From an uncultured Candidatus Saccharibacteria bacterium (GTDB lineage Bacteria > Patescibacteriota > Saccharimonadia > Saccharimonadales > Saccharimonadaceae): a DNA stretch of 7,448 bases. Below the pieces are notes generated by a model, which saw only the letters and a program-made list of their open reading frames with translations, had not been told where the DNA came from and searched no databases. Positions 1-6,621 of the stretch are shown piece by piece (within the stretch, counting starts at the first letter, position 1; each line of letters starts with the position of its first letter). The stretch is from assembly GCA_948614045.1 (NCBI GenBank), contig CAPFSK010000017.1, forward strand, positions 1 to 7,448, written 5' to 3'. Made by a program: the position numbers and the translations under genes.

Positions 1-51
1 AAGCTTCTGGATTGCTAGGGTTAAAATACAGGATTATAAAACACCCAATCC

Positions 52-2763
52 CTACTCTATCACCCTCAACTCCCCCTTCAACCTCTCAATTAGCCCCTCT
101 TTCTCACGAATCCCATCTCGCGTCTGCTTCACCAACTCCGCCGGCGCCTTATCGACATAATTCGGGTTCATCATTCGCGCATTCAACGCATCTAGCTCCC
201 GCCCCACCGCCAGCACCCGCTCTTCCAGCTTCTCGCGATACTCTCTGACAACCTCTGCCGGCACATCGAGATAAACCTCATGATTCGCCAGCGCCAGCCT
301 TAACCCCCTCGGCTGGCCTTCGCAGCTAATCACCGCCTCAACGCCCGCGAGCTTCGCCACCAGTACCTGATTATCATCCACCAACGCATCATCACCATAC
401 AGTACCGTCCACTTTTTGCCCTTAGAGGCCCCTGAGAGCTCGTTTACGACCCTTCTAATCTCCGACACGACAACCATTAGCCTTTCAAAGTTCTCCGCGC
501 TAATTTCGTCCCATACGAGCCTTGGTGGCCATTCTTGAATAATCAGCATTCCGCTCGTCCAGCTCAAACTCTGCCAAATCGCCTCCGTCACAAACGGCGC
601 AAACGGATGCAACATCTTCAGAATCATCTCTAGCGTCGCCTTCAGTAGCGGCACATTCTTATACATCTTCTGGCTCTCAATGAACCAATCCGCATACTTA
701 TCCCAGATCACACTATACAATGTCTCCACCGCCTCCGAGAATCGATATGCCGCCATATCGTCTTCAATTTCTTCCTTGCATTTCACGAGCTCACGGCAGA
801 TCCAATCCTCCCCCATATTATCCGTCGAATACGGCATCGCCCCGCCCGTCCGCACCGCATTCTCGTTCACGATCTTCGCCTTCTCCTCAGCCTGCAACAT
901 CTCCACTGCAACCGCACCCCCTGCCTGACTCTCATCGACCATACTCTGCACAAACCGTGCTACATTCCACAGCTTATTACACAAATTCCGCCCCGAAACC
1001 ACGCTATTCTCCGAAAACGCCTGATTCATCCCCGCACTTCGTCCGCGCAAAATCCCTAGCCGGAACGCATCCGACCCGTATTTCGTCACGAGTTCCATCG
1101 GGTTAATCACATTACCTTTCGACTTCGACATTTTCTTCCCATGCGCGTCAAGTACCAGACCATGCAAATACACTTCTTTGAACGGCACCTCGCCCGTCAC
1201 ATACACCCCCATCATAATCATCCGCGCCACCCACGCAAACAGAATATCACCCGCCGTCTCCATTACATTCAGCGGATAATACGGATTCTCCTTACCCGCC
1301 AACCAATTCGTACACACAATCGGCCAATGCGAGCTCGAGAACCACGTATCAAACGTATCCTCATCCCGGTAATACTTCACCCCACCAACCTCAATCTTCG
1401 TGAGATTCGTCCGCGGGTCAAAAATCCACTCCGGCGCCGCCGTCGTCTCCGTCTGCCGAAACATCGGAATCGCAATCCCCCATGGTATCTGCCGCGAAAT
1501 ATTCCAATCTTTCAAATTCTTCAAATAATCAATCAAGACTTTCTTCTTATTCGCCGGATAGAACTTAATCTCACCACGCTCCAATCGTTCAATCGCCCCC
1601 GCCGCCAGCCGCTTCACATCAATAAACCACTGCGCTTTCAACATCGGCTCGATCACTGCGCCACACTTATAGCAGTGCGCCACCGCATGCTTAATCTTCT
1701 TCTCGCCTCGGAGCAGCCCCTGCTTCTCCAGCTCTTCCAGCACCTTCTTCCGCGCTTCTTCCGTCGTCAGTCCAGCAAACTCCTCGCCTGCCGCCTCGGT
1801 CATCTTACCATCTTCACCAATAACCCTTAGTCGTTCCAAGCCATGCCGCTCCCCCACCTCAAAATCATCAAAATCATGCGCCGGCGTAATCTTCACCGCC
1901 CCCGTTCCGTACTCCGGATCCGCATGCTCATCCGCAACGATCGGAATCGTCCTATCTGTCAGCGGCAGCTTCACCAGCCCCCCGATAATATCCTTATACC
2001 GTTCATCTTCTGGATTGACCGCCACCGCCATATCTCCAAAAATCGTCTCCGGCCGCGTCGTACTTACAATAATCTCACGCTTCTCGAAATCACTCGCATC
2101 ATCTACCATATCTTCTGGCTTCGATACTACTTCATACGAGATATCCCACAATTTCCCATCTTCGTCAACATGCTCCACCTCAATATCCGCAAACGCCGTC
2201 TGATGCTTCGGGCAAAAATTCACCAACTTCTCCCCCCGATAAATCATCCCATCGTTCCACATCTTCTCAAACGTCTGATATACTCGAGAAACCACATTTT
2301 CATCCAGCGTAAACGTCAAATCCGGCCACGCGCAGCTCGCCCCTAGCGCTCTGACCTGCAATTCCATATTCCCGCGCTGTTCCTGCACGAAATCCCACAC
2401 CCGCGCGTACAGCTCATCCCGCGAATACTCAAACCGCGTATGCCCCTGTTTTTCCAACGCCCGTTCATACACCACCCAAGTCTCAAATCCCGCATGATCC
2501 GCCCCCGGAATATACCATGTCGACTTGCCTCTCAATCGATAATACCGTGCCAAGGAATCTTCAATCGCAATCGTCAGTCCATGCCCGATATGTAAATTTC
2601 CATTCGCGTTCGGTGGTGGCATGACGAGAGCATAGCAGTCCTGCGTCTCCGCTTCATACGACTCCGCCACAATCTTCCGCGGCTGAAACACCCCAGCCTT
2701 CTCCCATTCCGCATAGATCTGCGGCTCAAACTCTCCCGGTTCATAACTCTTCGTAAACTTCAT
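52..2763 (-). CDS. valS: Valyl-tRNA synthetase
   Basis: Class I aminoacyl-tRNA synthetase that charges tRNA-Val with valine in the cytoplasm; 903 residues, a normal bacterial length. Seen in order: PPPN then HIGH at 58-61; the GADHAG segment near 87-92; a CP1 editing domain with STTRPET near 234-240 and GTGAVKITPAHD near 286-297; FDTWFSSSHWP at 471-481; KMSKS at 544-548; an anticodon-binding helical domain; and a C-terminal coiled coil (about 840-903) with the NPNYV.KAPAE segment typical of ValRS. CPKH (184-187) and CYKC (364-367) may form a zinc site. The start at 2763 is chosen over an in-frame ATG at 2814 because GGAG lies 5 bases upstream and the -10 box falls between the two. The motif around DHAGFETW differs from the usual DHAGIATQ, which I associate with CPR-type enzymes (inference). 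The stop is TAG. Confidence 0.97.
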   Translation of the reverse strand: MKFTKSYEPGEFEPQIYAEWEKAGVFQPRKIVAESYEAETQDCYALVMPPPNANGNLHIGHGLTIAIEDSLARYYRLRGKSTWYIPGADHAGFETWVVYERALEKQGHTRFEYSRDELYARVWDFVQEQRGNMELQVRALGASCAWPDLTFTLDENVVSRVYQTFEKMWNDGMIYRGEKLVNFCPKHQTAFADIEVEHVDEDGKLWDISYEVVSKPEDMVDDASDFEKREIIVSTTRPETIFGDMAVAVNPEDERYKDIIGGLVKLPLTDRTIPIVADEHADPEYGTGAVKITPAHDFDDFEVGERHGLERLRVIGEDGKMTEAAGEEFAGLTTEEARKKVLEELEKQGLLRGEKKIKHAVAHCYKCGAVIEPMLKAQWFIDVKRLAAGAIERLERGEIKFYPANKKKVLIDYLKNLKDWNISRQIPWGIAIPMFRQTETTAAPEWIFDPRTNLTKIEVGGVKYYRDEDTFDTWFSSSHWPIVCTNWLAGKENPYYPLNVMETAGDILFAWVARMIMMGVYVTGEVPFKEVYLHGLVLDAHGKKMSKSKGNVINPMELVTKYGSDAFRLGILRGRSAGMNQAFSENSVVSGRNLCNKLWNVARFVQSMVDESQAGGAVAVEMLQAEEKAKIVNENAVRTGGAMPYSTDNMGEDWICRELVKCKEEIEDDMAAYRFSEAVETLYSVIWDKYADWFIESQKMYKNVPLLKATLEMILKMLHPFAPFVTEAIWQSLSWTSGMLIIQEWPPRLVWDEISAENFERLMVVVSEIRRVVNELSGASKGKKWTVLYGDDALVDDNQVLVAKLAGVEAVISCEGQPRGLRLALANHEVYLDVPAEVVREYREKLEERVLAVGRELDALNARMMNPNYVDKAPAELVKQTRDGIREKEGLIERLKGELRVIE

Positions 2764-2788
2764 ACCAACTCCATCACTTATTCCTTTA

Positions 2789-2797
2789 ATTATACCA
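2789..2797 (-). promoter_or_regulatory. Extended -10 promoter of valS
   Basis: The minus strand reads TGGTATAAT, a consensus extended -10 element, placing the start of transcription about 20 bases before the valS ATG. No good -35 is present at 16-18 bases. The same 13 bases, GTATGGTATAATT, precede the tRNA-Ser gene at 7355-7367, which supports a real promoter type in this genome. Confidence 0.7.
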
Positions 2798-2801
2798 TAC
2801 A

Positions 2802-2830
2802 TTGACAAAAACAAGAATCTGTGCTACACT
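2802..2830 (+). promoter_or_regulatory. Promoter of the acidic-protein gene
   Basis: A consensus -35 TTGACA (2802-2807), a 17-base spacer and -10 TACACT (2825-2830). The stretch CTGTGCTACA around the -10 also occurs in the promoter at 4972-5000. The -35 sits inside the upstream part of the divergent valS promoter, so polymerase binding on the two sides is probably mutually exclusive. Confidence 0.8.
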
Positions 2831-2840
2831 GATACTACGA

Positions 2841-2852
2841 GTGTAATTACAC
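2841..2852. promoter_or_regulatory. Perfect 12-base palindrome at the transcript start
   Basis: GTGTAATTACAC is a perfect inverted repeat starting about 10 bases after the -10 box, at the expected start of transcription. This is a common place for a repressor operator. The next bases continue as GTGT, so ACAC at 2849-2852 can pair with GTGT on either side, and the downstream GTGT (2853-2856) also closes the next hairpin. It could therefore act at DNA or RNA level. No cognate regulator is visible in the window. Confidence 0.45.
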
Positions 2853-2882
2853 GTGTCCACCGGGCGGAAGCCCTGGCGACAC
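2853..2882 (+). promoter_or_regulatory. 5' leader hairpin with GGAA tetraloop
   Basis: GTGT pairs with ACAC, CCA with TGG and GGGC with GCCC, with small bulges and a GGAA (GNRA-type) loop at 2866-2869. It lies in the leader of the acidic-protein mRNA, 30 bases before the ATG, and leaves the ribosome binding site (AGGAG, 2903-2907) free. It may stabilise the 5' end or be a regulatory element. It matches no riboswitch class I know. Confidence 0.5.
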
Positions 2883-2912
2883 ATCTTCTATCAAAACAAA
2901 CAGGAGTTAAAA

Positions 2913-3230
2913 ATGGAAAAACTAAAAATCACCTATTTCGATGATGACGCCGAACCCGAAGCTATCGACGTCTCATCATCCACTACTGCAATCGTCGACC
3001 AACCCGGCGACGACCAGCATTTTGTGCGTCTAAACAACGCCAACTCTCAAGACAATAGCATTTACGACAAACTTAGCGAACCGCGCTACAATCCCGAAGC
3101 CGCCAAAATCGCCGAAGAAGCTGCCATCGGCACCCTCGACGACAATGTCGACATCACTGACCCCGACTACAACGAAGCCGAAACCCAAGTCATCGAATCC
3201 GAACTCGCCTCCGGTCACTACCGCACCTAA
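2913..3230 (+). CDS. Small, highly acidic protein of unknown function
   Basis: I do not recognise this 105-residue protein. It holds 25 Asp/Glu against 7 Lys/Arg, with no Cys or Trp, no signal peptide and no membrane segment, so it is a soluble, probably partly disordered cytoplasmic protein. It opens MEKLKITYFDDD; a helical stretch is likely around EAAKIAEEAA (residues 62-71). The ATG at 2913 follows AGGAG by 5 bases; an in-frame GTG at 2853 lies inside the leader hairpin and is rejected as the start. The gene is strongly transcribable: consensus promoter, palindrome and leader hairpin. It ends tail to tail with the HIT gene, overlapping by 4 bases. Its C-rich codons follow the strand composition of the region. 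The clean ATG, ribosome binding site and promoter make a real gene likely. Confidence 0.8.
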   Translation: MEKLKITYFDDDAEPEAIDVSSSTTAIVDQPGDDQHFVRLNNANSQDNSIYDKLSEPRYNPEAAKIAEEAAIGTLDDNVDITDPDYNEAETQVIESELASGHYRT

Positions 3231-3604
3231 TTCATCCGCAGTTTCTCTTGCAGCGCCCTGAACTCTTCTTCCGTCGGCTTCATATACCTCTCCCCCGCCC
3301 AATTCTCATTCACCGGCAAAACATGCACATGTGCATGTGGCACATCAATCCCCACAATCTTGATCTGCATCCGCTGACCCAAGACTTTCTCATAATGTTT
3401 CGCTAATTTTTTCACGGTATCCATCACTGCCCGATAATCTTCATCGGGCAAGTCGTAGACTTTGTCTACTTCCAGCTTCGGAATCACCAGCGTATGACCT
3501 TCCGCCTCTGGCGCAATATCCAGAAACGCCAGTGTTTTTTCATCTTCGTAAATCTTATAACAGGGAATCTCACCCTGTACAATTTTTGTAAAAATACTAC
3601 TCAT
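3227..3604 (-). CDS. HIT-family (histidine triad) nucleotide-binding hydrolase
   Basis: A 125-residue protein of the HINT branch of the histidine triad superfamily, which hydrolyses nucleoside phosphoramidates or related AMP conjugates in the cytoplasm; the exact substrate is not known. It opens IFTKIVQGEIPCYKIYEDE and has FLDIAPEAEGHTLVIPK (27-43). The signature HAHVHVLP holds the triad His90, His92 and His94. The length is normal. The strong site AAAGGAGG lies 3 bases before the ATG, in the 9-base gap after the surface-protein gene, so the two form an operon and are probably translationally linked. The 3' end overlaps the convergent acidic-protein gene; this gene's stop is TAG at 3229-3227. 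Confidence 0.95.
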   Translation of the reverse strand: MSSIFTKIVQGEIPCYKIYEDEKTLAFLDIAPEAEGHTLVIPKLEVDKVYDLPDEDYRAVMDTVKKLAKHYEKVLGQRMQIKIVGIDVPHAHVHVLPVNENWAGERYMKPTEEEFRALQEKLRMN

Positions 3605-3613
3605 CTTCCTCCT

Positions 3614-4876
3614 TTAATACCCCCAGACGCCTCTCGCATCTGGCACCTTATCAACTGTAGTCGAACCATCACCCCAGAACCACATAATAATATCCTGCCC
3701 CTTATTCTCCAGAATCACTGGATCCGCATTCTCAGCCACTGGCCAGCCAGACGCCGCAAAGCCTCTACCCGTCCAAGTATTCATTTGCGCCATATACGGA
3801 CGGCAAACCCCATTCACTCGATGCATCGCCGCCGCCTCCCCACTAAACGTCGCATCCGTCATCTCAGTCTCCGAGAACCAGTGCACCGCATAGAATCCCG
3901 TCGGGCCTACCGTGTTCTCGCATTCTATCTCCGCCTGTGACTTGCTCGGAGTCGTCGGTGTCGTCTGGCTCGACGCTACATCCTGACCCTCGTCCGCGTT
4001 TTCCTCATCTTCTTTATCCTTCTCATCCTCTTCCTCGTCTTTCTTCACACACTCCCCCTTCTCTAACTTCTCATCTTCCGCGCAAGTCGGTGCCGCCTTG
4101 ACCGTAAACTTCACCCCATATAATTTCGTCTCACCATCCTCGACTACCGCCACAATCAGATCGTGCTTGCCCTCTTTCAACCCCTTCATCAAACTTTCCG
4201 TCAAGATAATAATGATGCTTCCACGTTGTACTTCATAATCTTCACCCAGTTTCAATGCTTTCTTGCCGAGCTTCACCTCGCTCACATTCTTACAACCATC
4301 CCCACATTCAAGATCAGAAAACCGCACCGCAAAGCTCTCCTCTGACCCAGCCTGATACTCCGCCTTGAACTTCCCGCCATCCTTATCCGTTACTTTCTGA
4401 TCATAATCAACTTCCGCTTCATCCTGCGAAGTTTCAGCATCATCCACTTCCCCCGTCGCCGATTTCTTCCCGCCAAATACCAGCACCAACACGACTACTA
4501 ACGCCACTACCAAAACCGCCGCTACACCACAGATAATACCAATCTGTTTTTTACTTAGTTTGCGTTTACCTTTTTTACTCTTGTCATCCGCGCCGTTCTT
4601 ATCGCTTGGCTTCTCCTGTTTCTTGACTGTCTCAGGTTTAACCCCAGCGGACTTAACCCCAACAGATTTAACTTCAACTGGCTTACCCTTAGGAATATTT
4701 TTACCATTCTGCACCCTAGCCACCCTTGACATATTTTTCGGCGCAACCTTTGGCGCAGCTTTCGACACAACCTTAACCTGACCCCCTTGCTGCGCCGACG
4801 GCTTATTTGTTTTTACTTCTGTAATCTTTTTCACCTTCACACTAGATGAACTCGCCGTTTTTTGATCTTTCACCAT
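3614..4876 (-). CDS. Single-pass membrane-anchored surface protein with Ig-like domain
   Basis: A 420-residue protein. Residues 1-110 are Lys-rich, low-complexity and presumably cytoplasmic; 111-134 form one transmembrane helix (GIICGVAAVLVVALVV core) flanked by KKK/KR, giving N-in topology. The rest is extracytoplasmic and acidic. Residues 178-260 resemble an Ig-like X2-type module: GEDYEVQRGSIIIIL, then LKEGKHDLIV and FTVK. Next come an acidic linker (278-297) and a Thr/Ser/Pro linker (302-313). The C-terminal domain (about 325-420) has six Trp (333, 368, 378, 399, 401, 418) and Cys319/Cys358, and I do not recognise it. It is first in an operon with the HIT gene. The ATG follows AGGG by 6 bases, a weak site. 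The role is probably adhesion or envelope function, inferred only from architecture. Confidence 0.88.
   Translation of the reverse strand: MVKDQKTASSSSVKVKKITEVKTNKPSAQQGGQVKVVSKAAPKVAPKNMSRVARVQNGKNIPKGKPVEVKSVGVKSAGVKPETVKKQEKPSDKNGADDKSKKGKRKLSKKQIGIICGVAAVLVVALVVVLVLVFGGKKSATGEVDDAETSQDEAEVDYDQKVTDKDGGKFKAEYQAGSEESFAVRFSDLECGDGCKNVSEVKLGKKALKLGEDYEVQRGSIIIILTESLMKGLKEGKHDLIVAVVEDGETKLYGVKFTVKAAPTCAEDEKLEKGECVKKDEEEDEKDKEDEENADEGQDVASSQTTPTTPSKSQAEIECENTVGPTGFYAVHWFSETEMTDATFSGEAAAMHRVNGVCRPYMAQMNTWTGRGFAASGWPVAENADPVILENKGQDIIMWFWGDGSTTVDKVPDARGVWGY
4643..4672 (-). repeat. 15-base tandem repeat in the surface-protein gene
   Basis: Two imperfect 15-base units (4643-4657 and 4658-4672), with a partial third at 4631-4642, encode VGVKS-AGVKP-type pentapeptides in the Lys-rich cytoplasmic tail. 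Slippage here would change tail length in multiples of five residues without shifting the frame. Confidence 0.6.
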
Positions 4877-4921
4877 ATTTTACCCTAATACACCCTACTT
4901 TAAGTTGAACTCCTACCCTCT

Positions 4922-4927
4922 ATTATA
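4922..4927 (-). promoter_or_regulatory. Putative -10 of the surface-protein operon
   Basis: TATAAT on the minus strand, about 46 bases before the ATG at 4876. No convincing -35 is found at 16-18 bases, so the call rests on the perfect -10 and its place in a divergent intergenic region. Confidence 0.5.
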
Positions 4928-4971
4928 CTATAAGACCAAGCAAGTTGCCGCAAAAATATTTATTCATACTA

Positions 4972-5000
4972 TTGACATTATTACAATTCTGTGCTACAAT
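4972..5000 (+). promoter_or_regulatory. Strong promoter of the tandem paralogue genes
   Basis: TTGACA (4972-4977), a 17-base spacer and TACAAT (4995-5000): near-perfect sigma-70 type. It shares CTGTGCTACA with the promoter at 2802-2830. The transcript should start near 5007, giving a leader of about 130 bases before the gene at 5138. Confidence 0.85.
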
Positions 5001-5008
5001 AGAAAGAT

Positions 5009-5021
5009 AGGGCCTCGCCCT
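5009..5021 (+). promoter_or_regulatory. Hairpin at the extreme 5' end of the leader
   Basis: AGGGC and GCCCT pair around CTC, beginning within a few bases of the expected transcript start and followed by TTGTATTTT. It could be a 5' stabilising hairpin or a weak attenuator. The T-tract is interrupted and the stem has only 5 pairs, so strong termination is unlikely. Confidence 0.4.
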
Positions 5022-5047
5022 TTGTATTTTAACGTGTTACTTTTGTA

Positions 5048-5100
5048 TTCACCACGGGATAAAAGTTTATCAAAACTGTAGATTTTTACCCCGCGGTGAA
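5048..5100 (+). promoter_or_regulatory. 17-bp leader hairpin
   Basis: The arms 5048-5064 and 5084-5100 pair over 17 positions with only two A/C mismatches, leaving a loop of 19 bases. It precedes the ribosome binding site by about 25 bases and lacks a T-tract, so it is better read as an mRNA leader structure (stability, regulator binding or ligand sensing) than a terminator. It does not match a riboswitch class I can name. Confidence 0.55.
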
Positions 5101-5124
5101 CTAAATACCGCAGGAGACTAAAAA

Positions 5125-5151
5125 GGAGGTGCAAAATATGAACATTTTGCA
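5125..5151 (+). promoter_or_regulatory. Ribosome binding site with start-codon hairpin
   Basis: GGAGGT (5125-5130) is followed by a perfect 8-bp inverted repeat: TGCAAAAT (5130-5137) and ATTTTGCA (5144-5151). The ATG at 5138-5140 lies exactly in the six-base loop. Two wobble pairs can extend the stem into the ribosome binding site. It decides the start (ATG 5138 rather than GTG 5129). It suggests translational control, or a DNA operator for autoregulation. Confidence 0.6.
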
Positions 5152-5806
5152 TTATGAAACCAACAACCGGCAGTATTATCTGTCTCTGCTTACCACCATC
5201 CAGCGTGCCGCAAAAGCCGCCACCAGCGAATATGATTTTCTCGTACCGCGTGGCTGGCAACTGATCGTCAAAATGAAATCTGACGAAGAAACTTATTTCC
5301 ATCTGCACTTACAGGAAGGCGCAGGCGGTAGCTATGCCGCCGCTAAGATGTCCACTTTAGAGAAATTCCCGGAACAGGCTTACACAGGTGCCGATGCAAC
5401 CAAAGACATCCTTTACATGCTCGAACAGCTTGAAAAAGATGATCACGACATCGTTGACGAAATCGTCAAGGCCGAAAGCCCCGCTCACCTTACTAAAATC
5501 CAGAGGGAATGGCTACGTGACACCTGCGGAATCGCCTCTATGTACGGAGGAATTCGTATACCGTACGAATTCCTCATCAATGCTGATGAGCCTCAAAACG
5601 CCGAAGGCGAAATCTTGATCACATTCTCTGGTGCCAGCCAGGAACAGGATGTCTTCTTTGCCACTTGGCTATTAGGAGCTATCCAGGAAACCTTGACTCG
5701 TACTCAGGAAAACATCCAGCATGACTATGATTTGACGGAACTGCGCAAAAATCCCGTCATTAATCATTGGCTGAAAATCATGCGCGTCCACAGCTACGAC
5801 CGTTAA
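5138..5806 (+). CDS. Tandem paralogue A, unknown function, possibly GlcG/HbpS-like
   Basis: A 222-residue soluble protein without signal peptide or membrane segment; I do not recognise it with certainty. It is clearly paralogous to the next gene: LVPRGW (35-40), YFHLHLQ (53-59), KMSTLEKFPE (70-79), TGAD (83-86), YGGIRIPY (136-143), GEILITFSGA (157-166) and a C-terminal NP.I..WL. The order GG.RIP ... GEI.I.FSGA ... QD.F.A recalls the C-terminal half of GlcG/HbpS proteins (PF03928: GG.PI ... GAIGVSGA ... D...A), which bind small molecules or haem. This is a remote resemblance only. The start is set by GGAGGT 7 bases upstream. A strong promoter and structured leader suggest high or regulated expression. 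The stop is TAA; a long stem-loop follows 12 bases later. Confidence 0.88.
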   Translation: MNILHYETNNRQYYLSLLTTIQRAAKAATSEYDFLVPRGWQLIVKMKSDEETYFHLHLQEGAGGSYAAAKMSTLEKFPEQAYTGADATKDILYMLEQLEKDDHDIVDEIVKAESPAHLTKIQREWLRDTCGIASMYGGIRIPYEFLINADEPQNAEGEILITFSGASQEQDVFFATWLLGAIQETLTRTQENIQHDYDLTELRKNPVINHWLKIMRVHSYDR

Positions 5807-5818
5807 CTACGACAACCC

Positions 5819-5868
5819 GGATGAAGTAACACAAACTGCACCTTAACATCTACTTTGTTACTTCATCC
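5819..5868 (+). terminator. Intercistronic stem-loop between the paralogues
   Basis: GGATGAAGTAAC (5819-5830) pairs perfectly with GTTACTTCATCC (5857-5868) over 12 bp, with a 26-base loop. It is followed by TCTTTCTATTC, which is pyrimidine-rich but has no T run. No promoter for the second gene is visible after it, so it may be a leaky terminator or an mRNA-stabilising or processing element that sets the ratio of the two proteins. Confidence 0.55.
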
Positions 5869-5895
5869 TCTTTCTATTCACAGGAGGGAATTACC

Positions 5896-6621
5896 ATGAA
5901 AGTATTAGAATATAAGTCACAGTGCACACCTCAGCTTAACGCCAGAATCATGCGCTCAATCGAAGCACTGGTCTGCCGCCATCGCAACATTTTACCGAAC
6001 GGATGGCGCTGCCTTGTCGAATTCCAGCGCAGCGAAAACGACCACCCCTACTACCATCTTGATATCCAGAGTAATCAGGGCGGCGGTGATTTCGCACCGG
6101 TCAAAATGCAGATGCTGAAACATTTCCCGGAACGCGCAGCTACCGGTGGCGATACACCCGAAGACTTCTGTAAAATTATGGAAGACTTCAGGTCAACTAA
6201 ACGCCCGCCTGGACAGTATATTCCGGACGATATTGTTTGCCCGATCATCAACAAGCTAACTCATATGCAACGTTTGACTGAGTTGGACAACAGTTACTGG
6301 GATATTCTCTCACGCTATGGCTTGACGCATTGGTATGGTGGGATTCGCATCCCTTACGACATCCTTGTTACCGAAGACGATGATGCGTTACTTGCTGGCA
6401 GCGAACAGGTAGTGAACCAAACTACTGGTGAAATCCGCATCAGTTTCAGTGGCGCTAAAGAATGGGAAGACACTTTTTTAGCTTTCTATATCTTTGGCGA
6501 CATCCAAAACGCTCTCAACGAACTTTGGGATCAGGATCAGATTTGGTACAACCTGCGTGGCCTGCAGGTCGACCCCCATCTGGAAATTTGGTTAGATTTA
6601 CTCGGCATTCGCGAAGCATAA
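5896..6621 (+). CDS. Tandem paralogue B, unknown function, possibly GlcG/HbpS-like
   Basis: A 241-residue soluble protein, a diverged paralogue of the preceding gene: ILPNGW (32-37), YYHLDIQ (52-58), KMQMLKHFPE (70-79), TGGD (83-86), YGGIRIPY (147-154), GEIRISFSGA (178-187), EDTFLAF, and DPHLEIWLDLLGI at the end. It is longer mainly in the middle (about 100-135) and in an acidic loop near 160-177. Cys10, 27, 39, 92 and 115 are not shared with A. The ATG follows AGGAGG by 8 bases. The gap from the stop of A is 89 bases and holds a stem-loop. Co-expression is likely, and the two could form a hetero-oligomer. Base use is less C-skewed than in the left half of the window. Remote GlcG/HbpS resemblance as for A; otherwise unknown. 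Confidence 0.88.
   Translation: MKVLEYKSQCTPQLNARIMRSIEALVCRHRNILPNGWRCLVEFQRSENDHPYYHLDIQSNQGGGDFAPVKMQMLKHFPERAATGGDTPEDFCKIMEDFRSTKRPPGQYIPDDIVCPIINKLTHMQRLTELDNSYWDILSRYGLTHWYGGIRIPYDILVTEDDDALLAGSEQVVNQTTGEIRISFSGAKEWEDTFLAFYIFGDIQNALNELWDQDQIWYNLRGLQVDPHLEIWLDLLGIREA

Noticed and set aside
1..6. The window starts with AAGCTT, a HindIII site, hinting at a clone end.
   Set aside because: A six-base site is expected by chance and nothing vector-like follows.
1..51. Possible valS terminator: GGATT and AATCC arms at 31-51.
   Set aside because: The stem has only 5 pairs with an 11-base loop and no T run on the minus strand, so it is not convincing.
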